From the NCBI GenBank assembly GCA_022539475.1, contig VCMS01000167.1, positions 1-64,000 of the forward strand: DNA of 64,000 nt. The letters run 5' to 3'. The stretch comes from Gracilaria domingensis (lineage: Eukaryota; Rhodophyta; Florideophyceae; Gracilariales; Gracilariaceae). The translations under genes and the position numbers were made by a program. The notes under the pieces were generated by a model that was not told where the DNA came from, ran no database searches, and was given only the letters and a program-made list of their open reading frames with translations. Below are positions 34,640 to 44,297 of this stretch, one piece after another; position 1 is the stretch's first letter; each line of letters begins with the position of its first letter.

Positions 34640-37130
34640 TCCACACGGTTCTGAGTGTGTCTGCAAGTTGCAGACAGACGTCCTCTAGGCCGGTTTCATT
34701 GCGTATGTTGTCGAAACCTGCAGCCACACCCGGTACAGCTGACGCGTAATGCAGTTGAGCTTCTTCGATTCGTTCACTACATCTGAGTTGTGCCCTCGAA
34801 ATCTTCGGTTTTCGAGGCGCAAACTGAGTGGTGCGCTACTCAATGTCTGCGACAACCATGTTGTGATCAAAGACTGCATCCCAAGAACCATTCGTGGTGA
34901 CCACATTGCGAATTAAAACCTGTTTCGCAATGAAGAAATCCACTACACTTGACCCATTTGGGGTGTGAAATGTAGGCGGTTGTTCCGATGGGGCCTTCAA
35001 TTGAAGGTCCCATTTGCGAATCCAAGCTCGGATGCGACGCCCAAGTTTGTTCGTTTGACGGCCCCAGTCATCATGGCGAGCATTCCAATCTCCAAGCAGC
35101 AACGTGGGATCACGAACGAGCGACTTCAATTGGTCCAGAAAGTTGATCATATCGACATCTGAGGCTCTTGGGCTGAGGTACACGCCCACAATATTGAGGT
35201 CAGAACGTACACTTAACGCCAAGATTTGATAAGAGGTAGTTGCATATCTGAGGCTCTTGGGCTGAGGTATACGCCCACAACATTGAGATCAGGACGTACA
35301 CATAACGCCAAGATTTGATAAGAGGCCGTTGCATACTTTGCAAGAAACTTCGTCGCAAATCGTTCGCGATAGAAAATCGTGATTCCACCTCTCGGTCAGC
35401 GAGTTCTATGATCCGCTTCCAGTGCCACACTCACGTGCGGCAATGCCAACGACACCTCATCTGAGGGACGTTGCCATGCTTCCACAACGCAGAGGAAGTC
35501 CAATCTTAGAAATTCCCATGCGCGGTGTGCTTCGATCTCGCTATTTGCAAGACCTCTTACGTTAAAAATTCCAACCCGATTCACAGCTGCTCACCCGTCA
35601 GGTGACTACTGTGTTGAATTGGGCACGTTTGCGTCTTGGTGGACAAAAGATTGATGCTAGCCGTGTGCACGGTTTGTACCAATCTCGGCGGGCGACGCAT
35701 TTCATGATCGTAAGTTGGCGCACCATCATGATCCCAGTTCGAAGATAAGTTTCCTTCAGGAGTCGTAATACTCTCTCCGGAGCTGCGTCCGGCACAATTG
35801 ATGGTGATGTCTCTAGGATCGGCAGTCACTGCACCATTACTTGCAGTGATTTTATCTGAAGCGGGAGTCACTTCTGCCAGACTTGTCGAGCGATTTGGAG
35901 TCGCGTGTGGTTTGTTGTTTGCTGCAGAGACCAAAACAGCGCTCTGTCGTGAGTCGGTGGACAAGTCTGACGACTGCGACTGTTGCTCGGCTTCGATATT
36001 CTGCGAAGTTCCATAATCTTTTGAGATGATTTGCGGATCATCCTGAGTTTCAGAACCGCTTGAAATTCTCATGGGCTGAACCGATGGTACTGATTCAGTA
36101 TTTTCTGCACTGAAACGTAAGTGAGTGCGCAGTGCACTATGTCCGTCTAATGGCTTTGCAGGGTGGTCGTTAATGGTTGGAACCCTTCTTTCAACTGCAG
36201 ATGTAGTCGAATCTTCTGCAAAGCGAACATGAGTTCTCAAGTCAGCACGTCCGTCGATTCCCTTTTTCGTAATCTCGGAGTTTTCGGTAAATCGAAGATG
36301 CGTTCGCATGGCATCCAGACGGTCCATTGCTCCAGTCGGGTGCGGTTTCGGCACATTCAGAGAAGCCTTCACTGCTGAAATTTCAGCGTTTTCGAAATTC
36401 GCTTGTCTTCTCTTTTGGTCCTTCGCAGATGTAACCGTGTTCTTTTGGCCGAGCATTTTCTCTGCTATCCTCACTTAGCCCTCGTATCAATGCTTGGCCC
36501 AAGACGAGGTGGTGAGATTGGCAGCAGTGCGGAAGCGGCACAGAGCCTGTTCCAGATTTTTCTTCTTTCTCTCAGCCTTACTCATCATCTTTCTAGATGA
36601 TATTGCATTCAAGGTGGCTGAGAAGTTCGGCATATGCGTGTATCCAGCTGCACGCATTCCCGCAACTAACTTGTGAGAGACATCGGACGCAGTGAAAATC
36701 TCAAGAATGGATCTTCCAATGAACGAGAGTGCGATGACGCTACGACTAGGGAGACCACTTCGCGGATGTGTCATGAGGGGTCTGTAGGGACCACGCGGTA
36801 TGCCACCAAAGTACTGCGCTTCCATTTTCGGTGGCTGAGAGCTTCGTTTCGGAAGAGGAGCATAACCACCGGACTTAAGGCTCTGAGCGATTCTTTCCAT
36901 TCGAGCTCGGAACTGTGCGGGGAGCTCATTTACTGACTTGGGTTGGCTCTCTCTTACAATTTGGGCCCATGTTTTAACACCACTATTAGTGCCTTTTGTT
37001 GCAGCAGAGCGTGCTTCGTGACGAGTACTACCTTGTTCCATGTGAGCTCCTACATGCTCATGAGGTCCGTTAGTCTGGACATGGATGGGAGCAGGTTGCG
37101 AATGTGTCGCATTCACTACAGCTCCTCGAA
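34640..37130 (-). mobile_element. LINE (non-LTR retrotransposon), reverse transcriptase missing
   Basis: Minus-strand LINE remnant. ORF1-like sequence lies at 36487-37116 (basic, starting MNATHSQPAPIHVQ) and 35581-36474 (starting MRIAEKMLGQ). The latter has three repeats of the type RTHLRF(T/A/S)E spaced about 25-35 residues. ORF2 starts near 35584 (VGIFNVRGL) and shows the apurinic-endonuclease domain: LLLGDWNARHDDWG, a PTF motif, SSVVDFF and a DHN near the end, in at least two frames. An 89-bp tandem duplication (35158-35246 and 35247-35335) disrupts it. The reverse transcriptase and 3' end are absent where the LTR fragment lies. It is a dead copy. Confidence 0.75.
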
Positions 37131-37141
37131 AGCTCGGTTGT

Positions 37142-37428
37142 GACCAAGCCGTCCTACATGTCCACGTGCATACGTGTGTATCCTGTGCATCATGTACAGT
37201 ATGCCCAGTGTACTAGCTACACACGTGTACCCCGGAAACAACCCATTAGCGCCACAACAATTGTACGAACCACAATGCATATGAACATTTGCAGTAGCCA
37301 ATCAGATGCCCGTTTCACGTTCACTTTGCGCAGAGGCGCATATGCACTTTTTCAGCGGCACCCTCCAAAACAGCCCATGCTCCCAGCACCTTTGGTTTTC
37401 AGTGACAGCACAGGGTCAACATCCAACA
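37142..37428 (-). repeat. Copia-A LTR fragment (5' third)
   Basis: About 287 bp equal to the first part of a Copia-A LTR on the minus strand (TGTTGGATGTTGACCC... to the CCTACATGTCCACG segment). It includes the GCGCATATGC palindrome in damaged form and GATTGGCTACTGCAAATG. It joins the LINE 5' end on one side and a worn copy of the hairpin-array sequence on the other. Confidence 0.85.
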
Positions 37429-37971
37429 AGTACTGTGATTAACGGTGCCCCGATAGTTTGTTCTGTGTTACACGCACGGAGCAACATTTGTTTTTGGTGT
37501 CTAGAATGTTGTCAGTTGTGGAAGTCTATATCCTTTTTGTGAAGGACTCTGAGTTACACTTTGGTTCCGATTGAAGTTCAAAACCAGTGAGAGAGGGAGG
37601 GTGTCAGAGTAACAGCCTCAGACTTAATCTCTCACTGTCCGTTGTTGATTTCTCTCTGAACCGGGACCTGTTGCCTTTGTTATCGTACGAAGGTTGAGGA
37701 AGCTGATCACAGTATGTGACAAAAGGAGGGTGTGTACATAACATCCGAATTGTACAGAACAGCATTAGGATCTTGGTATACTGGTAGAACGGTACAGCTG
37801 TGCACTTGGACACAATCTAAGTGCTTTTGATTTTTGGTTGTCACCAATCGAGGTCGTAAGGTTTAAGTTAGGTGACGTTGGTTTCCTGGCTTCCCGTCCT
37901 GTCACCTAGGATGTACTTCGCCAGCAGAGCTGGTTGCTTAAAGTTGCTTGAAGTCAGTAACAGACGGTGGG
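37429..37971 (+). repeat. Second hairpin-rich stretch, partly a worn copy of the 27.5-28.1 kb array
   Basis: Bases 37429-37530 are recognisably the last two units of the hairpin array (compare 27972-28074), but their stems have decayed. Further inverted repeats follow with new sequences: CAGTGAGAGA/TCTCTCACTG (37585-37637), GCACTT/AAGTGC (37802-37824) and TAGGTGAC/GTCACCTA (37869-37908). No open frame is convincing. Either this is part of the original locus split by insertions, or it is a second locus of the same kind. Confidence 0.55.
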
Positions 37972-38838
37972 TGTTGGGTGTCATGCTGTCACTGACATCA
38001 AGCAGTTGAGATGTGTGAAGTCTAAAATGGTACCTGGGTATGTGAAACTGAGAATGATGTTGTTCTGTTTGGTATACTGTGTTGTTGTGTGGTATACTCA
38101 GTATGGGTTAAAAGTTTATGGGTACACTGGAATGCTGTCGTTCAGCTGAGATGACCGCAAGGTACAACGATGACAGGTTGTACAGTGGCCATGAAGTACA
38201 GGTTGTTAAGCCTATGTATGTAAGCACATGGTACAGGTTGCAGCATTGTGAGTGTTGTGAAGTTTACATCATGTTTGGATTGTGCAACATGCACATGTGT
38301 GTGTATGGATGAATGGAACATGGTGCAGCTGAGTGACTGACATCATATTTACAGGTACTTGTTTATGATGCGGGACTTAGGTATCCGGCACGTACAAATT
38401 ACAGTGTCGTGTACGGATTACAGCGTGCAAGCCACACGTGAAGTGTGGTGTGATGTTCCTTAAGCATGTCTGGTCATGATGGTGAGGTGTTGCACTGTGT
38501 GTATGCATGGCCGTGTTACTATGGTGTGCTGTCATATTGTTGACTGCATTGATGTGTGGTGCTTGTGGTGTGCTGTGGAAATGTGTCGGTACATTGTCAG
38601 GGACGTGCATGGCTACTATCTTGGTGTGCATTGTTTTGCATTGTTTTGCACTGCTGTGCAGTGGTGTACGGAATTGTTGTGCACTGTTGTGCACCGTTGT
38701 GCGTTGTTGTGCGTTGTTGTGCACTGCTGTTGTAAGCGGTTTGGCGCTGTTGCCATGTTATGTCCGTAGATGATTGGTAGTATTGAGTTTCTCTGGTTAG
38801 TAAGTTGCATGTTAGTCAGAGTTGGAGTCGCATGATGG
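37972..38838 (+). repeat. A'-type LTR, truncated at its 3' end
   Basis: 867 bp aligned from the TGTTGG start with the 993-bp solo LTR at 19651-20643 (shared GTCATGCTGTCACTGACATC, the repeated TTGTGCACTG tract and TGATTGGTAGTATTGAG). It lacks the TATA box and the last roughly 130 bp. The right edge, GCATGATGG at 38830-38838, passes into unrelated DNA. Confidence 0.85.
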
Positions 38839-39531
38839 TACGTCTGTCTCTTGCAGATGCTAGTTTTTGGCGAGGGTCGTCCAGAAAGTGGCAAGGGTCG
38901 TCCAGTAAATTTTTTGAAAAAAATATCGAGATCAATTATTTCAAAATTTGGAGATAATTGCTTGGGTCGTCCAGAATCGCTGTGCAGTGAATACTGGTGG
39001 GTTTTCCACTCGTGCTAGTTCTCTAGTCGAGGGCTACCTGAACGGTATTTCGCGAAGTCTAGGTTCAGTTTACATCAAGGTGCACATTACACAATAACTT
39101 CTGCGGAATGATACCCTGCAACGCATGAAATACTGGTGCTAGTACAGATGATGCCCATTCTGAAATCATACTGTTTTATTCGTATCTATTCTTCTATCGA
39201 CCTCTTTTGCTAACCACTACTTCGCCATATTACATGTACCATTTCCCCATGATGGAGCGGGTGTAAGCGCAATCTGCGGCAGATGCCGCAGACTGCACCT
39301 GCACCAAAGTGCGGAATCGGTGGAAACAATACGCACTCCGAGAGGATGAGGCGCGAAGCGCCTCATCCACTCCGTTCCTCAAGTAGGGAACCATGCCCAG
39401 ATGAATGGTTCCCTACTTGATGAACCTGCACCTGCAACTCGTGAGCTACGTCCGCATCAAAAGTCATTCACCTTTATACGCAAGCAGAAAGTATCCATAA
39501 GTTAGTCAATGCTCTGTTGGATACATCTGAA
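38839..39531. other. Spacer with three strong hairpins
   Basis: No gene is seen. GGGTCGTCCAG is repeated three times at 38872-38973. Three hairpins follow in close order: TCTGCGGC/GCCGCAGA (39273-39292), an 11-bp stem GGATGAGGCGC/GCGCCTCATCC with a 3-base loop (39344-39368), and a perfect 15-bp stem beginning CAAGTAGGGAACCAT (39380-39394 with 39405-39419). CTGCACCTGCA occurs on both sides of the group (about 39293 and 39426). Spacing and order suggest a structured transcript or a small mobile unit. Confidence 0.6.
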
Positions 39532-39837
39532 ATGCGATGGAACGTACCATCGATAAAGCAAAACAGAAACGTTGCGCTAGAAAAGTCGAGGGACCTAGTA
39601 ACTCGCAAAAGAAAGAAGAAGAAGGAAAGGGATCAGTTAGATTACCAACAATCCATTCATCGTAAAGCGCGAAAGGTGTCGAAGCGAGAACTCAAAAGCA
39701 ACGAAACCAAGAATGCCCATGCAGCAAAAATACCGCAAGATGCGATAAACGAGAGAGCAGCCTATGTCCCAACCAAGTACTACAATCGCCTATCCAGAAC
39801 AGGCAGAGATCCAAGATCGCCAAGAAACCAAAAGTAG
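39532..39837 (+). CDS. Hypothetical basic protein, about 101 residues
   Basis: Not recognised. The frame from the ATG at 39532 (MRWNVPSIKQNRNVALEK) is rich in Lys and Arg, with a RKRKKKKE run near residue 30 that could be a nuclear-localisation signal. There is no membrane segment or known motif. It lies just after the three-hairpin spacer and has no gene neighbour on its strand for 700 bp. The compositional bias means it could be a chance frame. Confidence 0.25.
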   Translation: MRWNVPSIKQNRNVALEKSRDLVTRKRKKKKERDQLDYQQSIHRKARKVSKRELKSNETKNAHAAKIPQDAINERAAYVPTKYYNRLSRTGRDPRSPRNQK

Positions 39838-40586
39838 CGCAAGACACGAGAAGCTAGAGCCTATGGCGCAATGAAATGAACCATTGATCGCGTACTTACA
39901 GTCGTCGCTTTGGATTACCGGGTTCCCATTTTCATCCTTCAACTCGTTCTATATCTTGAAGAAATAGAAGAAGTTGAGGGTGAACACTGGAACGCGGCTA
40001 CCAAAAGCATATTTCCTGCCGTTTAGATGTCGCAGAGCGCGAAGAAACGTGTTGAGATTTGGTTAGTTCAGAGCAAAGATACGTGGAAGGATATGGAAGA
40101 ACGTAAGAAAAGACTGCACGGAATACATCCATGAGATACGGATGACACCGTCCTACATTTTTCCGCCCTCTACTTTATAAAGCCTCCATAAAGTAGAGGG
40201 AGGAAGAAAGAAGGACGGAGGGGAGTATAACGCGAGGATGTGGATGGCACGGTTCACGACGGTAACGAAAGGTCGGACGTCGAATGCGCGGCAGCGGCGG
40301 AGGGAAGAGATTTATTTTTCTGTGCGAGATTAGACAGGTGTACATCCTACAACGTTGCGAAACCACAGGTTTATAACCAGTGGTAGATAATACGAAAAGT
40401 ACACCCGTGTGTTGAGGTCGACGTGTATCTACGTTCCTTTTTGAACGAAAGCACGTGATTTAAACTCAAAATATATTCTCCGTTCTCACCTTGACGTCGA
40501 ACTTGACTGTGACATGACCTCTTTCTCCCCTCGGACGACCTTCTTTTGCCGTCTTTGTCGTCGTTTCTCCTGCATGTCTTCTTCCC
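39838..40586. other. Spacer with a 13-bp perfect hairpin
   Basis: No gene is supported. A hairpin CCCTCTACTTTAT/ATAAAGTAGAGGG (40166-40178 and 40188-40200, 9-base loop) stands in the middle. An AT-rich stretch at about 40440-40485 precedes the zinc-finger ORF and may hold its promoter, but no clear TATA box was picked out. Confidence 0.5.
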
Positions 40587-41216
40587 ATGGTCTACTACTG
40601 TACACAAAAGAAGCGTGGGTGCCCGTTTGTTACTCGCCGAGGACTGTTATCTCTTCAAGAGCATGTCAACCATTGCCCGTTTCGTCTGAAAGCCGCGCTG
40701 GAAGACGGAAATAGGCGGCCCATTCGAAGAAGCAAGCGTCTCAAGCTTTCTGCGCCAGCGCCCGCATCTTCCAAAACGATCACTGCCCCTCGTCGCCTTC
40801 CCGAGCCTCAGGTGTTCGAGGACATCGTTGACCCCACTCCGTGCGCCCCTCTCACTGCGGACACTTCGCATTGTGTTTCTCCTTCACCGGGTCCCGCGGC
40901 ATTAGAACGAGAACACGGAAGCAGTTCCGGCCCAGTGCCTTCTGAGAAGGCCCTCTGTGAATTGCATAAGGATTATCTCACGGTTTCTCTGGCTTCAGTA
41001 GCTTCCAACCTTGGTCATCGTGAAGCAGACGAGCTAATTGGGCTACTTCGGGACCGGCGATTCTCGCAAAAGCGATTCAACGAGACCATAACAAGTTCCA
41101 AGCGCTGTACAGAGTGTTCCACCTCCTCGGCACGGCTACCTCAATTTCTGGCGAGCGACTCATCTTCGAGACATAATTCACTTGTTTCTCTCTTTGCCCA
41201 CGTCAGCATGTTGTGA
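40587..41216 (+). CDS. Small protein with N-terminal C2H2/C2HC-like zinc finger
   Basis: A 209-residue protein starting MVYYCTQKKRGCPF. Residues 5-29 look like a zinc finger: two Cys six residues apart, a hydrophobic RGLLSLQEHV helix, then His-x2-His-Cys. The middle is Pro/Ser/Ala-rich and disordered with a basic RRSKRLKL cluster (possible nuclear signal). The C-terminal 70 residues contain a helical stretch (ASNLGHREADELIGLLRDRR). A finger of this layout occurs at the N-terminus of Tnp2/Plavaka-type transposases, and the transposase at 57703 also starts with a C2H2 finger, so this may be a transposase N-terminal remnant. A small DNA-binding host protein is equally possible. It converges on the coiled-coil gene 20 bp away. 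Confidence 0.45.
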   Translation: MVYYCTQKKRGCPFVTRRGLLSLQEHVNHCPFRLKAALEDGNRRPIRRSKRLKLSAPAPASSKTITAPRRLPEPQVFEDIVDPTPCAPLTADTSHCVSPSPGPAALEREHGSSSGPVPSEKALCELHKDYLTVSLASVASNLGHREADELIGLLRDRRFSQKRFNETITSSKRCTECSTSSARLPQFLASDSSSRHNSLVSLFAHVSML

Positions 41217-41236
41217 TACACTGCTCGAAAAACCCC

Positions 41237-42397
41237 TCAAAACTCGTCGCACACCTCAATTTTATGCTTCTTCCGACCTTTCTGCCCAGATTCACCAGCA
41301 CGTGTACTTCTATCTCGCTCCTGTTTCAGTTCTTCCCTTAGCCCTTCAATGACTGGATCCTTCTCCTCAAGCCTCTTTTTCAAAGCCGTACTCTGCTTTT
41401 GGGCGACTTTCACTAGAATACCCCGAACCATCAAGTCTTCTTGTAGCGTTTTAACCTTTTGTTTCAAGCAATTCAGTTCATTTAAAAGATCACGTCTGTT
41501 CATAGAGGTTGAATTCACACCAGTGTGGATAATTTCCGGTATTTCCCTAGCGTCTTCGGCGACAGGCCCCGGTAATGCCGCAGGATTCGGTGTTATTTCG
41601 TTATCGGAACTATCCTCATGTGCCATACTCTTAGACACGAGAGGCTGCATGCGTTCTGTGTCCACCCTTGGGACGGCTCCGAGCTCCAACTCCCGTGTCT
41701 GTCCTCCTCCATGGCATCGTATATCAGAAGAATTGGGCCTCGTACGAACTGCAACGGCCTCCGTTCTGGGAAGAGAGGAAGGTCGAGGAATAAATCGTCT
41801 ATCAGTTGTGTCTTGATTTCTTATTGTCCTTCTCCCTTGTCCGGACCCATTGCGAGACATAATACGATTCAAAGCGGCCCCAGTTCTAAAAGACAGGAAG
41901 GGACGTGACGATCTTAATATACTAGGGCTCTCACGACTTCTCGTCATTGTCCCTTGTTGTCCAGATCCACTGGGAGGCGTAACCCCCGCCCCAGTAGCTC
42001 CGGTCTTCGATATCGGCCGGGGACATGAAGGTTTTAATGTCATACGAACCTCTTCAGTTCCAGTTGTCATGCCCTCCTGTCCTGACCCGCTGGGCCGAGT
42101 TACCTCATCTTCTTGAGAAGCAGAGACAGATGCAGGATTTGCATTATCGGCAGTTGACGGCACGACTTCGTTCGCTGATCCACGAATTCTTGACGCAATC
42201 CCGGAAGACACTCCGCTGCGAGATGGGCGAGAGAGTACTGTCGAAGGACGCCCACTGACTCTTTCCTTCGTCGTAGACGACTTCCGTCTATGAAGTGCGG
42301 TGCTTGTAGCCTGATTCGTATCATCCGATGCTCTTCTCTTCTTCTGTCCACTCTTGTTCCGCTGCGTACTATTTCGCTTTTTCGGCGTTATACCCAT
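41237..42397 (-). CDS. Basic, repeat-bearing protein with C-terminal coiled coil
   Basis: About 386 residues from the ATG at 42395-42397 (MGITPKKRNSTQRNK). I chose this start because the upstream extension of the frame is hydrophobic and unlike the rest. Residues 1-70 are very basic. Residues about 95-230 hold three imperfect repeats of about 40 residues, each opening with SGSGQ or NGSGQ. Residues about 300-365 form a heptad-rich coiled coil (LLNELNCLKQKVKTLQEDL...). The end is basic again. No known domain. A protein of the same plan, with basic repeats then a coil, is at 55545-57342, next to the Tnp2-type transposase. It could be a DNA-binding partner protein of such an element or a chromatin protein. 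It ends 20 bp from the zinc-finger ORF and 235 bp from the SET gene on the same strand. Confidence 0.5.
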   Translation of the reverse strand: MGITPKKRNSTQRNKSGQKKRRASDDTNQATSTALHRRKSSTTKERVSGRPSTVLSRPSRSGVSSGIASRIRGSANEVVPSTADNANPASVSASQEDEVTRPSGSGQEGMTTGTEEVRMTLKPSCPRPISKTGATGAGVTPPSGSGQQGTMTRSRESPSILRSSRPFLSFRTGAALNRIMSRNGSGQGRRTIRNQDTTDRRFIPRPSSLPRTEAVAVRTRPNSSDIRCHGGGQTRELELGAVPRVDTERMQPLVSKSMAHEDSSDNEITPNPAALPGPVAEDAREIPEIIHTGVNSTSMNRRDLLNELNCLKQKVKTLQEDLMVRGILVKVAQKQSTALKKRLEEKDPVIEGLREELKQERDRSTRAGESGQKGRKKHKIEVCDEF

Positions 42398-42632
42398 GTC
42401 GTGGAGATAAACGGGGTAATGAAACGAAATAATTGGAGGGGGGGGGAGTGTATGGTTCAGATATTCCGGAAAACTTCGCAATTCCTGCTTTTTAGGAATT
42501 TGAGTTGCCCAATGGGTCGCAAATATCGCCGTTACAAATAGATGAAAAGCTCCAGTATACATGTACAACGCGTATCGCAGGCAGCTGCAATATTCACAAG
42601 CATATTTACTTTCTTTTCGGTACTGCACTCAT

Positions 42633-44258
42633 CTATTGCTCCAATGTCAGAGCCCAGTTCCAGGCGTACTGCTCTCCGTAGTTGAAATACAACTCTTCGC
42701 CCCTCTCAACATCTCTTACTGCTCTACAACGAAGTAGAGCATAGTTAGAAAGGTCGGACTTAAACTGTATCACGGACTTTGCTTCCACCATCTGCACATT
42801 GCCACTTCGAGTCCTGGTTGACGCGGGCTCCGATAAATCGGGATCCCCGGCATGATATCCGGCGTCGTTAATGTAGCCCCCGATACAAAAAGGCGCCGGG
42901 ACAATGTACACTTCGCTCTCCTTTCTATCTTGAGCCTGTCCTGGTCTGTTCCTCAGGTGCAGAAACTCCGTACCAGTCACAGTGACCATCATGGAAAACA
43001 ACTTGTACCGCACTGGAGTTGCTCCGAGACAGCCACTTCCATACGTTAAGTGTCTTTCATTCCGATTCGTCAGATCCGTGTATACCAAAGTTCCATAAAA
43101 ATGACAGATAGTTTCCCCAGCCAATATCTTATGTTCCGTGAACACCCCCATACCAGCACGGGGATGTCGAATCTTAGAAGATGCTACATGTAAGCGATAG
43201 CGATTGGCTTCAACAATCAACAGCATACGCATATCCATTAGATTCAGAGCTTCTCGGTACTTCTCGTCCCAAAGATCTACAGTATGCTGTCCACACTTGT
43301 CGACAAACTCCCAGTCCTTCCAGTATCTTCCTAGGAACTGAGTAATATGTGCAGGCATCACTTGGTACTGGGGGTATTCAAATGGAGCCTTCCATTCAAG
43401 CCGACCTCGGTCCCGATGTGGAACCCGTTTATAAGTCGTTGAAGCAGCATCCACCACCTCCTGTTCAACCACGATGTCATTCTTCCCCCCGCGAAAAACT
43501 TCGGCCATAAGAGTCGTTATGTTGTGCTTCTCATGGCTGAAGCATGGCCTATTGTTCTCGCACCCCAAGAACTTCCTATGCTTTGTCAGCGATAGGCACG
43601 CCATACCCGTAGAAAAAGATTCCGGTGAACGTGTCCATAACAAGATCACCTGGTCTTGCGAACCGACATATCAACTCTTTCATCAACTCCCTGGGCTTCT
43701 GCTCCGGTCTTATGTACTGCGCACTTGGTACTGAACTACCTGGCTCATTTACCTTCCATGTCAACCACTCCCCCGCTCACGGTTTCGGCACCCGGTCAAT
43801 TACATTCCTGTTAGGCGTGAAAGTAGAAGGAATGAAATTGTTCTCCTCAAATGGAGTAAGACTGGCTTCCTCCGATGGTCGCAATCCACGCTTCACCGCG
43901 TGAACGGCGTATTCCGTTACGGGCTGGATCCCAAGCTTCCGTGGATTCCCGCCAACATTACTGCGATCCCGGATGAACACCAGTGAATTCCCATCCACTT
44001 TAAACGAAGGCATGAGTTCTGGCTTACCTTCGCTTCCTGCCTCATCTTTCGTACTCGCCGTTTCCGAGAGTACCCTGTGCCTAGCATGAAACTGTGCCAT
44101 GGCACAGAGTATAATGAAGTGCCCACCTGACCGAACCGCGGAACTTATTAATTCTGCCGTACTTATCATGTCATCCTCATTGAAGACATCATGAGCACTA
44201 TTCCGTGATGTAGACACGTTGGGGTGCGGTGGAGAAGCCGGAGGATGATGAAGAGCTC
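42633..44258 (-). CDS. DNA N4/N6-methyltransferase fused to a SET domain
   Basis: The upstream half reads as an amino-group DNA methyltransferase of the order IV-X-I. A catalytic SPPH motif (about 44232-44243) comes first, then VRSGGHFIIL, then NSLVFIRDRSNVGG, then the SAM-binding part QKPRELMKELICRFARPGD, LVMDTFTG and KHRKFLGCE. The downstream 220 residues are a SET domain: AGMGVFTEHKILAGETI near the start, YINDAGYHAGDP in place of the usual NHSC-x-PN, and RDVERGEELYFNYGE with the final Tyr. SET domains methylate lysines, here probably on histones. The frame changes inside a run of five T (43613-43617), and a second change lies near 43770, so the gene is either damaged, spliced or affected by base-call error. 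No ATG is seen; a missing 5' exon is likely. It is head to head with the oxygenase gene. Confidence 0.65.
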
Positions 44259-44297
44259 AGGTGGGTTGTAAGGTCGCGTGTTTTAGTTGATGTTCGA

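Noticed and set aside
41237-42628. Longer start for the basic coiled-coil protein at 42628
   Set aside because: The extra 77 residues are hydrophobic and do not fit the rest. The ATG at 42395-42397 begins the basic, conserved-looking part.
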